Positions 16,090-23,382 of a DNA stretch of 64,000 bases are shown here, piece by piece; within the stretch, counting starts at the first letter, position 1; every line of letters begins with the position of its first letter. The position numbers were made by a program, and so were the translations under genes. The notes beneath the pieces were generated by a model. The model searched no databases. It saw only the letters and a program-made list of their open reading frames with translations, and was not told the DNA's origin. This DNA comes from Cellulomonas fulva (GTDB taxonomy: Bacteria > Actinomycetota > Actinomycetes > Actinomycetales > Cellulomonadaceae), in the NCBI RefSeq assembly GCF_018531375.1, contig NZ_JAHBOH010000001.1, forward strand, positions 1,612,001 through 1,676,000, given 5' to 3'.

Positions 16090-17184
16090 ATGTCCCACAC
16101 CCGAACGCGCGCGCTCAGCATCGGCGCTGTCACGCTCGCTCTCGCACTCGCGGCCACGTCCGCGCAGGCGCACGGCGGTCACCGCCCCGGCCCGTCCGAG
16201 CCGACCACGGTCGCCTCCGGGCTCGTCACCCCGCTCAAGGTCGCCGTCGACCTGGACGGCACCACCTACGTCACGCAGAACTTCGCAGGGCTGCTGACGA
16301 CGATCCCTCGGCACGGCGACCCGACGGTCGTCGCGTCGGTCGAGCGCCCCGGCACGGAGCTCGGCGCGGTGTCGGCGTTCGCGGGCACGGTCACCTTCGC
16401 GGAGAGCTGGTCGAGCGAGGAGGACCCCGACGACTTCACCGCGGTGCTCCGGCGGATGTCGCGCTCGGGCGCGGTGTCGACCGTCGCGGACCTCGAGGCG
16501 GCCGAGCGCAGGTACAACCCGGACGGCGCGAACACCTACGGGTTCCAGGGGCTCGACGACTCGTGCGAGATCCCGGAGCACATCCCGCAGGGCGCCGGCA
16601 CCGTGTACTCCCACCCGTACGCGACGATCTCCGCGCTCGGCTACACGATCGTGGCGGACGCGGGCGCCAACGCGCTGTGGAAGGTGGACCGGCACGGCAA
16701 GGTCCGGCCCCTCGTCGTGCTGCCCCCGCAGACCGCGACGTTGTCCGACGAGGCGCTGGCCGGGCTGGGTGCACCGGAGTGCGCCTACGGTCACGCGTAC
16801 GCGTTCGAGCCGGTCCCGACCGACGTCGAGCTGGGCCCGGACGGGTGGCTCTACGTCACGACGCTGCCCGGCGGGCCCGAGGACCCGTCGTTCGGGGCGC
16901 GAGGGTCCGTCTACAAGGTGAACCCGTGGACAGGCCAGACGCGCCTGGTGGCGTCGAACCTCGCCGCTGCGGTCGACCTGGCCGTCTCGCCGCGGGGTGA
17001 CGTCTACGTCGCGGAGCTGTTCGGGTCCGGCGTGACGGTCGTGACGCGCGGGTCGCACACGGCGAAGCCGCTGGTCGACCTGCCGATGCCAGGTGCGGTG
17101 GAGTGGACGCCGCGGGGCCTGGTGATCACGACGGACGTGCTCTCGGAGACGGGCGGCAACCTGGTCACGGTGCCGCTGCGCTGA
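16090..17184 (+). CDS. secreted ScyD/ScyE family beta-propeller protein
   Basis: The 364-residue product has a signal peptide (residues 1-28, ending AATSAQAHG). The mature part repeats short beta motifs: VASGLVTPLKVAVDLDGTTYV, split here by family pattern, GFQGLDDSCEIP, GHAYAFEPVPTDVELGPDGWLYVTTLPGGPED and VDLAVSPRGDVYVAELF. These match the ScyD/ScyE family, named after a cyanobacterial scytonemin cluster but common in actinobacteria without it. The fold is an NHL-like propeller. The function is unknown and extracellular. The gene stands alone and ends before a strong hairpin. Confidence 0.88.
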   Translation: MSHTRTRALSIGAVTLALALAATSAQAHGGHRPGPSEPTTVASGLVTPLKVAVDLDGTTYVTQNFAGLLTTIPRHGDPTVVASVERPGTELGAVSAFAGTVTFAESWSSEEDPDDFTAVLRRMSRSGAVSTVADLEAAERRYNPDGANTYGFQGLDDSCEIPEHIPQGAGTVYSHPYATISALGYTIVADAGANALWKVDRHGKVRPLVVLPPQTATLSDEALAGLGAPECAYGHAYAFEPVPTDVELGPDGWLYVTTLPGGPEDPSFGARGSVYKVNPWTGQTRLVASNLAAAVDLAVSPRGDVYVAELFGSGVTVVTRGSHTAKPLVDLPMPGAVEWTPRGLVITTDVLSETGGNLVTVPLR

Positions 17185-17196
17185 GTGCGAGCACGG

Positions 17197-17235
17197 GGAG
17201 GCGTCGCCCGGGTGCTCCGCCCGGGCGGCGCCTCC
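17197..17235 (+). terminator. rho-independent-type hairpin after the ScyD/E gene
   Basis: GGAGGCG-N-CGCCCGGG pairs with CCCGGGCG-N-CGCCTCC around a short loop and is followed by TTTC. It lies 13 bp after the stop codon. Confidence 0.75.
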
Positions 17236-17249
17236 TTTCGCTCGGGCTC

Positions 17250-17278
17250 TTGTGGCGCCGCTAGGTGAGCGCTAACAT
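17250..17278 (+). promoter_or_regulatory. promoter of the LacI gene with overlapping operator
   Basis: TTGTGG (17250-17255) and TAACAT (17273-17278) are spaced by 17 bp. The near-palindrome GTGAGCGCTAAC (17265-17276), a typical LacI-family word, covers the start of the -10, which suggests repression of this promoter. Confidence 0.55.
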
Positions 17279-17317
17279 CGCGTCATCCCGAGGCCGAGCG
17301 GCGCGGGAGACGTGCTT

Positions 17318-17331
17318 TCGAACCGGTTCGA
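17318..17331 (+). promoter_or_regulatory. LacI-type operator before the regulator gene
   Basis: TCGAACCGGTTCGA is a perfect 14-bp palindrome directly before ATG 17334. A near-identical site precedes the binding-protein gene at 18380. Confidence 0.7.
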
Positions 17332-17333
17332 CG

Positions 17334-18353
17334 ATGAAGCGGAGCATGATGACGACCATCGGTGACGTCGCGCGGCACGCGGGCGTGTCGCGGAGCACCG
17401 TCTCCTACGCGCTGTCCGGCAAGCGCGCGATCTCCGACGAGACGCGCGACCGGATCGGGCAGGCGATCGCGGAGCTGGGGTTCACGCCCAATGCCGGGGC
17501 GCGCGCGCTGAAGACCGCGCAGACCATGGTGCTGGGGCTGCTGCTGCAGTTCCACGCCGACGAGTTCGCGCCCGCGATGCTGCAGTACGTCCTTCCGGTC
17601 TCGGAGGCGGCGCGCGACCACGGCTACGACATCCTCATGGTCACCGACCCGCACGGACCCGAGGCGATCCGGCGCATCGCGAACTCCGACATGGTCGACG
17701 GGATCGTGCTGCTCGACGTCACGCACGCGGACCCCCGGCTGCCAGCGATCGCCGAGGTCAAGAAGCCCGCCGCGCTCATCGGTCTGCCGGGGGGAGCCGC
17801 GGGCGTCGACGTCTTCGACCTGGACTTCGGCGAGGCGGCGCGCATGCTCGTCGACCACCTGCAGGAGCGGGGGCACCGCGAGCTGGTTCTGGTCTCGCCG
17901 CCGTACCACGTGGTCGAGCGCGGCGGCTCCTACGTCTGGAGGTTCCGCGAGGGCGCGGTCGAGCGCGCGGCGCGCTACGGCATCCAGATCCACCCGTACT
18001 ACGGCGAGTCGCGCCAGCCGGCGATCACCACCTCGGTCAACGCGCTCCTCGACGCCCACCCGAAGGCGACGGCGCTGATCGTGCACAACGACGCGACGAT
18101 CGCCGCGCTGCCGTCGATCCTGCGGGACCGCGGCGTCCGCGTGCCCGACGACCTCAGCGTCGTCAGCCTCTACTCGCGTGACTTCGGCGAGGAGTTCTCG
18201 CTGCCGTTCACCGCGGTCGAGTCCGCGGCCGGCGAGCTCGGGCGCCGCGCGGTCGCCCAGCTCGTCCGCCGCATCACCAAGTCCCCGGACGCGGGTCCCT
18301 CGCTCGTCCGGTTCGTTCCTCCCGTCCTCACGGACCGGGGGAGCACGCGCTAG
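17334..18353 (+). CDS. LacI-family transcriptional regulator of the sugar-uptake locus
   Basis: The product is about 339 residues. The N-terminal helix-turn-helix and hinge (TIGDVARHAGVSRSTVSYAL and RDRIGQAIAELGFTPNAGARALKT) are classic LacI. They precede a periplasmic-binding-protein-like effector domain with DIVMLD-type features (DGIVLLDVTH), YVWRFREGAVERA and DDLSVVSLYSRDFGEEFSLPFTAVES. It probably represses the following ABC-importer genes until a sugar binds. ATG 17334 was chosen, but 17346 and 17349 are in frame and the latter gives the common MTTIGDVA start. Two palindromes flank the start region, and the same 14-mer lies before the next gene, which ties the regulator to the locus. Confidence 0.9.
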   Translation: MKRSMMTTIGDVARHAGVSRSTVSYALSGKRAISDETRDRIGQAIAELGFTPNAGARALKTAQTMVLGLLLQFHADEFAPAMLQYVLPVSEAARDHGYDILMVTDPHGPEAIRRIANSDMVDGIVLLDVTHADPRLPAIAEVKKPAALIGLPGGAAGVDVFDLDFGEAARMLVDHLQERGHRELVLVSPPYHVVERGGSYVWRFREGAVERAARYGIQIHPYYGESRQPAITTSVNALLDAHPKATALIVHNDATIAALPSILRDRGVRVPDDLSVVSLYSRDFGEEFSLPFTAVESAAGELGRRAVAQLVRRITKSPDAGPSLVRFVPPVLTDRGSTR

Positions 18354-18379
18354 CCCAGCACAGCGCAGACGGCTGTCTT

Positions 18380-18393
18380 TCGAACCGATTCGA
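18380..18393 (+). promoter_or_regulatory. LacI-type operator before the binding-protein gene
   Basis: TCGAACCGATTCGA differs by one base from the palindrome at 17318 and lies 31 bp before the GTG start at 18425. Confidence 0.7.
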
Positions 18394-18424
18394 CGCCCGT
18401 GACACACGATTCAGAGAGGAACCC

Positions 18425-19678
18425 GTGTTGAACACCAAGACCAAGCACGCGACCGGCGTGGCCATCGCCGCCCTCCTCGTCGGCGGACTGACCGCCTGCG
18501 GGAGCGACGACGAGCCCGGCTCGTCGTCCACCACCGGTGGCGCGACCCTGACCGAGATCAAGGTGTGGGACCCGTACCCGCAGTACGACGACAGCTCCGA
18601 CTGGGCCGCGTACGTGAAGGCGTGCGCACCGGAGGGCACGACGATCACCCGCACGTCTGCCGCGACCTCTGACCTGCTCAACGACCTCACGTCCGCGGTC
18701 AAGGAGGGCAACGCCCCCGACGTCGTCATGCTCGACAACCCGGCCGTGCCGGACGCCGCCGCCTCCGGCCTGCTGGCGAGTGCGGACGAGGTCGGCATCG
18801 ACACGTCCGGCTTCGACGAGAACCTGGCGGGCCCGGGCACCGTCGACGGGACGACCTACGGCGTGCCGATCGGGGCCAACACGCTCGGCCTGTACTACAA
18901 CGCGGACATCCTCGCCGACGCGGGCGTCGACCCCGCGAGCATCACGAGCTGGGACACGCTGACCGACGCGCTCGCCAAGGTCACCGCGGCCGGCCACAAG
19001 GGCATCACGTTCTCCGGCATCGCCGGCGAGGAGGGCGTCTTCCAGTTCCTGCCGTGGTTCTGGGGCGCGGGCGCCTCGCTCGAGGACCCGGGCTCGGCGC
19101 AGGCGGTCGAGGCCGGGCAGCTGCTGTCCGGCTGGGTCGGCGAGGGGTACGCGCCGAAGTCCTCGCTGACCGACAACCAGTCGGCCTCGTGGGACCTGTT
19201 CCTCACGGGTGAGTACGCGTTCGCCGAGAACGGCTCGTGGTTCGCCAAGGCGGCCTCGGAGCTCACGGACTTCGAGGCCGTGGCGATGCCGCTGCCCGGC
19301 AAGGACGGCGGGGCCGCCCCTGCGCCGACGGGTGGCGAGTTCGTCCTCGCGCCGATGCAGAAGGACGACGCCGAGGCGCACTACGCCAACGCGACGAAGG
19401 TGATCGACTGCCTCGTCGGCTCCGAGAACCAGGTGAAGACGGCCGACGCGCTCGGCTACTTCGCCGCCAACGCGAGCCTGCGCTCGGAGCAGGTCGCGAG
19501 CGACCCGATCTGGGAGCCGTGGGCCACCTCGATCGAGAGCGCCGAGGGGCGTACGACCGACCTCGGGCCGGACTACACCGCGACCTCCGCGGCGCTGTCC
19601 ACGGCGCTGCAGGGTGCGCTGAACGCGGCGGGCGACACCGCCCAGGTGCAGTCCGCGTTCGAGGCGATCGGCGGCTGA
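18425..19678 (+). CDS. carbohydrate ABC transporter substrate-binding lipoprotein
   Basis: The 417-residue product starts at GTG 18425 after GAGAGGA. A lipoprotein signal ends in LTAC with Cys25, so the mature protein is anchored outside the membrane. The family-1 extracellular solute-binding fold is shown by IKVWDPYPQYDD, LTSAVKEGNAPDVVMLDNPAV, YGVPIGANTLGLYYNADIL and FLTGEYAFAENGSWF. Several Trp residues (for example FLPWFWGAG) suit sugar stacking. It delivers a carbohydrate to the two permeases downstream. The transported sugar is unknown. A hairpin follows the gene, which would give more binding protein than permease. Confidence 0.93.
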   Translation: MLNTKTKHATGVAIAALLVGGLTACGSDDEPGSSSTTGGATLTEIKVWDPYPQYDDSSDWAAYVKACAPEGTTITRTSAATSDLLNDLTSAVKEGNAPDVVMLDNPAVPDAAASGLLASADEVGIDTSGFDENLAGPGTVDGTTYGVPIGANTLGLYYNADILADAGVDPASITSWDTLTDALAKVTAAGHKGITFSGIAGEEGVFQFLPWFWGAGASLEDPGSAQAVEAGQLLSGWVGEGYAPKSSLTDNQSASWDLFLTGEYAFAENGSWFAKAASELTDFEAVAMPLPGKDGGAAPAPTGGEFVLAPMQKDDAEAHYANATKVIDCLVGSENQVKTADALGYFAANASLRSEQVASDPIWEPWATSIESAEGRTTDLGPDYTATSAALSTALQGALNAAGDTAQVQSAFEAIGG

Positions 19679-19684
19679 CGCACC

Positions 19685-19716
19685 GCGCGGCGGTCCGGGT
19701 GACCGGACCGCCGCGC
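19685..19716 (+). other. stabilising or attenuating hairpin between binding-protein and permease genes
   Basis: GCGCGGCGGTCCGG and CCGGACCGCCGCGC form a perfect 14-bp stem with a GTGA tetraloop, 6 bp after the binding-protein stop. There is no U-tract. Such elements commonly raise the binding-protein message relative to the permeases. Confidence 0.7.
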
Positions 19717-19771
19717 CGGCCGGCAAGCACAGACCGGCAAGCAGAGAACGGACGAGGACGAGGGACGAACG

Positions 19772-20734
19772 GTGACGCAGGTCAAGGTCAAGGCCCCGCC
19801 GCCCGCGCGGCGGGTGGCGGCGGCGCAGGACGCCAGCCGCAACGGGCGCAGGCGCCGGATGAGGCCGACGACGTGGGCGGCCATCGGGTTCGCGCTGCCC
19901 CTGGTGGCGTACCTGGCAGTGTTCTACGCCTACCCGCTGGTCGAGAACGTCTCGATGAGCGTGCACCGCTTCACGCGCGCGACCTTCGTGACGGGGGAGG
20001 CCCCCTTCGCGGGCGCCGACATCTACCGCGAGGTCATCGGCTCCGCGCCGTTCTGGCCGACCGTGCGCCAGACCGCGGTCTTCGTCGTGGTGTCCCTCGT
20101 CTTCCAGTACGGCATCGGGCTCGCCCTCGCGGTGTTCTTCCAGCGCAGCTTCCCGCTCTCGACGATCCTGCGGGCGCTGTTCCTCGTGCCGTGGCTGCTG
20201 CCGATCATCGTCTCGGCGACCACGTGGCAGTGGATGATGGACGCGGACTCGGGCGTCCTCAACAGCTTCCTCGGGGTCTTCGGCATCGACCCCGTGTGGT
20301 GGCTCAACGCCGAGAACTCGCTCATGTCGGTCACGATCGCGAACATCTGGTTGGGCATCCCGTTCAACCTGGTGATCCTCTACTCCGGCCTGCAGAACGT
20401 GCCGACCGAGCTCTACGAGGCCGCGTCGCTCGACGGCGCGAGCCGGTGGCGCCAGTTCTGGTCGATCACCTTCCCGCTGCTGCGCCCGGTCACCGCGATC
20501 ACGCTGCTGCTCGGCTTCGTGTACACGCTCAAGGTCGTCGACATCATCTGGATCATGACGGCGGGGACGGGCACGTCCCAGACCCTCGCGACCTGGGCGT
20601 ACGCCATGGCGTTCGGCAAGGGCACCGCCGTCATCCAGTACTCGCAGGCGGCCGTGGTCGGCACGATCCTGCTCGTGATCGCCCTGGTGATGGGCTTCGT
20701 CTACCTCGCGGCCCAGCGCCGGCAGGAGGACTGA
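19772..20734 (+). CDS. sugar ABC transporter permease (MalF-like, CUT1)
   Basis: This 320-residue membrane protein starts at GTG 19772. It has a basic cytoplasmic N-terminus and six predicted helices beginning at about residue 36 (FALPLVAYLAVFYAYPLVENV). The EAA loop that contacts the ATPase is visible as YEAASLDGASRWRQFWSITFPLL (near residue 215). It pairs with the next gene to form the membrane channel of a CUT1 importer. No ATP-binding subunit is encoded in this locus; actinobacterial CUT1 systems usually share one MsiK-type ATPase encoded elsewhere. The next gene starts 2 bp after its stop. Confidence 0.93.
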   Translation: MTQVKVKAPPPARRVAAAQDASRNGRRRRMRPTTWAAIGFALPLVAYLAVFYAYPLVENVSMSVHRFTRATFVTGEAPFAGADIYREVIGSAPFWPTVRQTAVFVVVSLVFQYGIGLALAVFFQRSFPLSTILRALFLVPWLLPIIVSATTWQWMMDADSGVLNSFLGVFGIDPVWWLNAENSLMSVTIANIWLGIPFNLVILYSGLQNVPTELYEAASLDGASRWRQFWSITFPLLRPVTAITLLLGFVYTLKVVDIIWIMTAGTGTSQTLATWAYAMAFGKGTAVIQYSQAAVVGTILLVIALVMGFVYLAAQRRQED

Positions 20735-20736
20735 CC

Positions 20737-21555
20737 ATGGAACGCCACGACCGCGTCTGGTGGAAGACGGCCATCGGGCTCGCCCTCGTCGTCGTCATGC
20801 TCTTCCCGGTGTACTGGATGGTGAACGTCTCGCTCACCCCGCGCACCGACATCCGCAAGGGCGACCTGTACCCGCACAGTCCCACCCTCGAGCACTACGG
20901 GATCGTGCTGCAGGACCAGCTGCCCCACCTCGCGACGAGCCTCGTCGTCGGGCTCGGGACGGTCGCCCTGACGCTGCTGATCGCGGCGCCGGGCGCCTAT
21001 GCGCTCTCGCTGCTGCTGGTCCCCGGCCGCCGGGTCCTGAACTTCCTCCTGATCGTGGGCCAGATGATCCCCGCGGTCGTGATGGCGCTCGGCTTCTACA
21101 CGATCTACTCGCGCCTCGGGATCCTCGACACCCTGCCGGGCCTGATCGTCGCGGACTCCACGCTGGCGGTGCCGTTCGGCGTGATGCTGTTCACCGCGTT
21201 CATGGCCGGGATCCCGCGCGAGCTGCTGCAGGCGGCGCAGATCGACGGGGCGTCCCACTGGCGCGTGTTCCGCTCGGTCGTCATGCCGGTCTCCCGCAAC
21301 GCCGCGGTCACGGTCGCCCTGTTCGCCTTCCTGTGGGCGTGGTCGGACTTCCTGTTCGCCTCGACGCTCGACCGCGAGGGCGGCGCGCTGCGCCCGATCA
21401 CGATGGGCATCTACGACTACATCGGCTCACAGAACCAGGAGTGGGGTCCCATGATGGCCACCGCCGTCGTCGCCTCCGTGCCCACCGCGATCCTGCTCGT
21501 GGTCGCCCAGCGCTACGTCGCCGCCGGCGTGACCGCCGGCGCGGTGAAGAGCTGA
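20737..21555 (+). CDS. sugar ABC transporter permease (MalG-like, CUT1)
   Basis: The 272-residue product has six hydrophobic segments, the first at residues 9-30 (KTAIGLALVVVMLFPVYWM). The EAA loop reads LLQAAQIDGASHWRVFRSVVMPVS near residue 165. NVSLTPRTDIRKGDLYP and a C-terminal AQRYVAAGVTAGAVK are typical of MalG-type permeases. It works with the MalF-like protein and the lipoprotein. ATG 20737 follows the previous stop by 2 bp, and its own stop overlaps the ATG of the GH63-like gene (TGATG), so translation is probably coupled. Confidence 0.94.
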   Translation: MERHDRVWWKTAIGLALVVVMLFPVYWMVNVSLTPRTDIRKGDLYPHSPTLEHYGIVLQDQLPHLATSLVVGLGTVALTLLIAAPGAYALSLLLVPGRRVLNFLLIVGQMIPAVVMALGFYTIYSRLGILDTLPGLIVADSTLAVPFGVMLFTAFMAGIPRELLQAAQIDGASHWRVFRSVVMPVSRNAAVTVALFAFLWAWSDFLFASTLDREGGALRPITMGIYDYIGSQNQEWGPMMATAVVASVPTAILLVVAQRYVAAGVTAGAVKS

Positions 21556-23309
21556 TGGCCGCCGCATGCCCCGCGTTCGACGTGCGGGACATCCCGTTCT
21601 CGGTGCGCGGGTCCTGGCTGAACCTGTCCCCGGTCGTCGCGCTGCACACCCGGGCCGACCAGGTGCACCTCGTCTCGCACCGCAACGGCATGCACGCCGT
21701 GCTGCGCTGCGAGCCGCTCGACGCGACGGGCTCCGTCGTGGCGGCCGACTGGGCCGCCACGCCCGCGACGTTCACCTGGCGTCGAGGCGACGCCGCCGTC
21801 ACCGCGGTCTTCGACGGCGTGCGCGCGCTGCGCCTGCGCGGCAGCGGGCTCGGCCTGCGGCTGGCGGACGCGGCAGGCGGGCTGACGCCGTTCACGGGCA
21901 CCTACCTCTTCACCGACCCCGTCGACGGGAGCGCGGTGTTCACGTCCTACGAGACCGGCCGCCGGTACCGCGTCTCGGGCGAGCCCGGAGTCGTGACGGT
22001 GCAGGGCGAGCAGGCGCTGGGCGTCGCGGACCGCGCGGTGGTGCTCGGGACCGGCGCCGGCGAGTGGGAGGCGCTCCTCGAGGAGATCGACTCCGCGCAG
22101 GAGCCGCGTCCGCTCGACCGGACGTTCGACGAGGTCGTCGCGGACGTGGCCGCGCGGTTCGACGAGTACGTCGAGACGATCGCGCCGTGGCGCACGGCCG
22201 CGACGCCCGCGGCCGAGCTCGCGGCGTACGTCCTGTGGTCCGCGACCGTCGCGCCCGAGGGGTACCTGGGCCGCGAGTCGGTCCTCATGTCGAAGCACTG
22301 GATGGACAAGCTCTGGAGCTGGGACCACTGCTTCAATGCGCTCGCGCTCGCGGGCGGGCTGCCGGACCTGGCGATCGACCAGCTCCTGGCACCCTTCGAC
22401 CACCAGGACGTCACGGGTGCGCTGCCCGACTCGGTGACGCACTCCGAGGTGCTCTACAACTACGTGAAGCCGCCCATCCACGGGTGGGCGCTGCGCCGGC
22501 TGCGCGCGCGGGCTCCGCGCTCGCTGACGGGCGAGGAGCTGCGGGAGATCCACGCCGGGCTCGTGCGGTGGACCCGGTTCTGGCTGGACCGCCGCCGCGT
22601 CCCCGGGCACGTGCTGCCCTACTACCAGCACGGCAACGACAGCGGCTGGGACAACTCCACCACGTTCGACGTCGACCGCGTGATCGAGTCGCCCGACCTC
22701 GCGGCCTTCCTGGTCCTGCAGCTCGAGGTGCTCGCCGACCTCGCCGACGAGCTGGGCGAGCCCTCGAAGGAGTGGCGGGACACGGCGGCCGAGGTGCTGC
22801 GCGTCTTGCTGGCCGAGCGCTGGGACGGCCAGGCGTTCTTCGCGGTGGGGGCGGCCTCCGGGCGGCGCAGCACCACGACGAGCCTGCTGAACCTGCTGCC
22901 GCTCGTGCTCGGTGACCGGCTCCCCGAGCCGGTGCGCGAGGCCATGACGCGCCGGCTCGAGGGGCACCTCACGGAGCACGGCCCGGCCACCGAGCCCGTG
23001 ACGTCGCCGCACTACGAGGACGACGGCTACTGGCGCGGCCCGATCTGGGCTCCCTCGACCGCGCTCGTCGAGGACGGTCTGCGCGCCTCGGGACGGCCCG
23101 ACCTCGCCGACACCGTGAGCGCGCGGTTCCGCGCCACGTGCGAGCGGTCCGGGTTCGCGGAGAACTTCGACGCGCGCACGGGCGCCGGACTGCGCGACCG
23201 CGCGTACACGTGGACGGCCGCGGTCTACCTGGTGCTCGCGGCCGAGAGCGTCGAGCGCGGGACGAGCGAGCGCCACCCCGACGCCGATCGGGCGCCGACC
23301 GCCAGCTGA
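21555..23309 (+). CDS. cytoplasmic GH63-like glycoside hydrolase (MGH1-type)
   Basis: The 584-residue protein lacks a signal peptide. Residues 1-200 are a beta-sandwich-like N-domain; the rest is an (alpha/alpha)6 barrel. Family markers are LWSWDHCFNALAL (about residue 255), YYQHGNDSGWDNSTTFD (about 358-372) and YWRGPIWAPSTALV (about 491). In GH63 the Asp of the GWDxS motif is the general acid, present here; the base is expected near ENFDARTG. GH63 enzymes hydrolyse alpha-glucosidic or related linkages, including glucosylglycerate in mycobacteria. As the intracellular partner of the importer it probably cleaves the imported oligosaccharide or glycoside. The start overlaps the permease stop. 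Confidence 0.85.
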   Translation: MAAACPAFDVRDIPFSVRGSWLNLSPVVALHTRADQVHLVSHRNGMHAVLRCEPLDATGSVVAADWAATPATFTWRRGDAAVTAVFDGVRALRLRGSGLGLRLADAAGGLTPFTGTYLFTDPVDGSAVFTSYETGRRYRVSGEPGVVTVQGEQALGVADRAVVLGTGAGEWEALLEEIDSAQEPRPLDRTFDEVVADVAARFDEYVETIAPWRTAATPAAELAAYVLWSATVAPEGYLGRESVLMSKHWMDKLWSWDHCFNALALAGGLPDLAIDQLLAPFDHQDVTGALPDSVTHSEVLYNYVKPPIHGWALRRLRARAPRSLTGEELREIHAGLVRWTRFWLDRRRVPGHVLPYYQHGNDSGWDNSTTFDVDRVIESPDLAAFLVLQLEVLADLADELGEPSKEWRDTAAEVLRVLLAERWDGQAFFAVGAASGRRSTTTSLLNLLPLVLGDRLPEPVREAMTRRLEGHLTEHGPATEPVTSPHYEDDGYWRGPIWAPSTALVEDGLRASGRPDLADTVSARFRATCERSGFAENFDARTGAGLRDRAYTWTAAVYLVLAAESVERGTSERHPDADRAPTAS

Positions 23310-23382
23310 CCCCCCGGCTGCGCTGCGATGTGCCGCGGGCTCACCGGGGTCTGCGGACGGAAGAGGGCAAAGGAGCCATCTC

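Noticed and set aside
15889..17058. 389-codon minus-strand frame over the ScyD/E gene
   Set aside because: It ends inside tRNA-Lys and is antisense to a gene with a signal peptide and family motifs.
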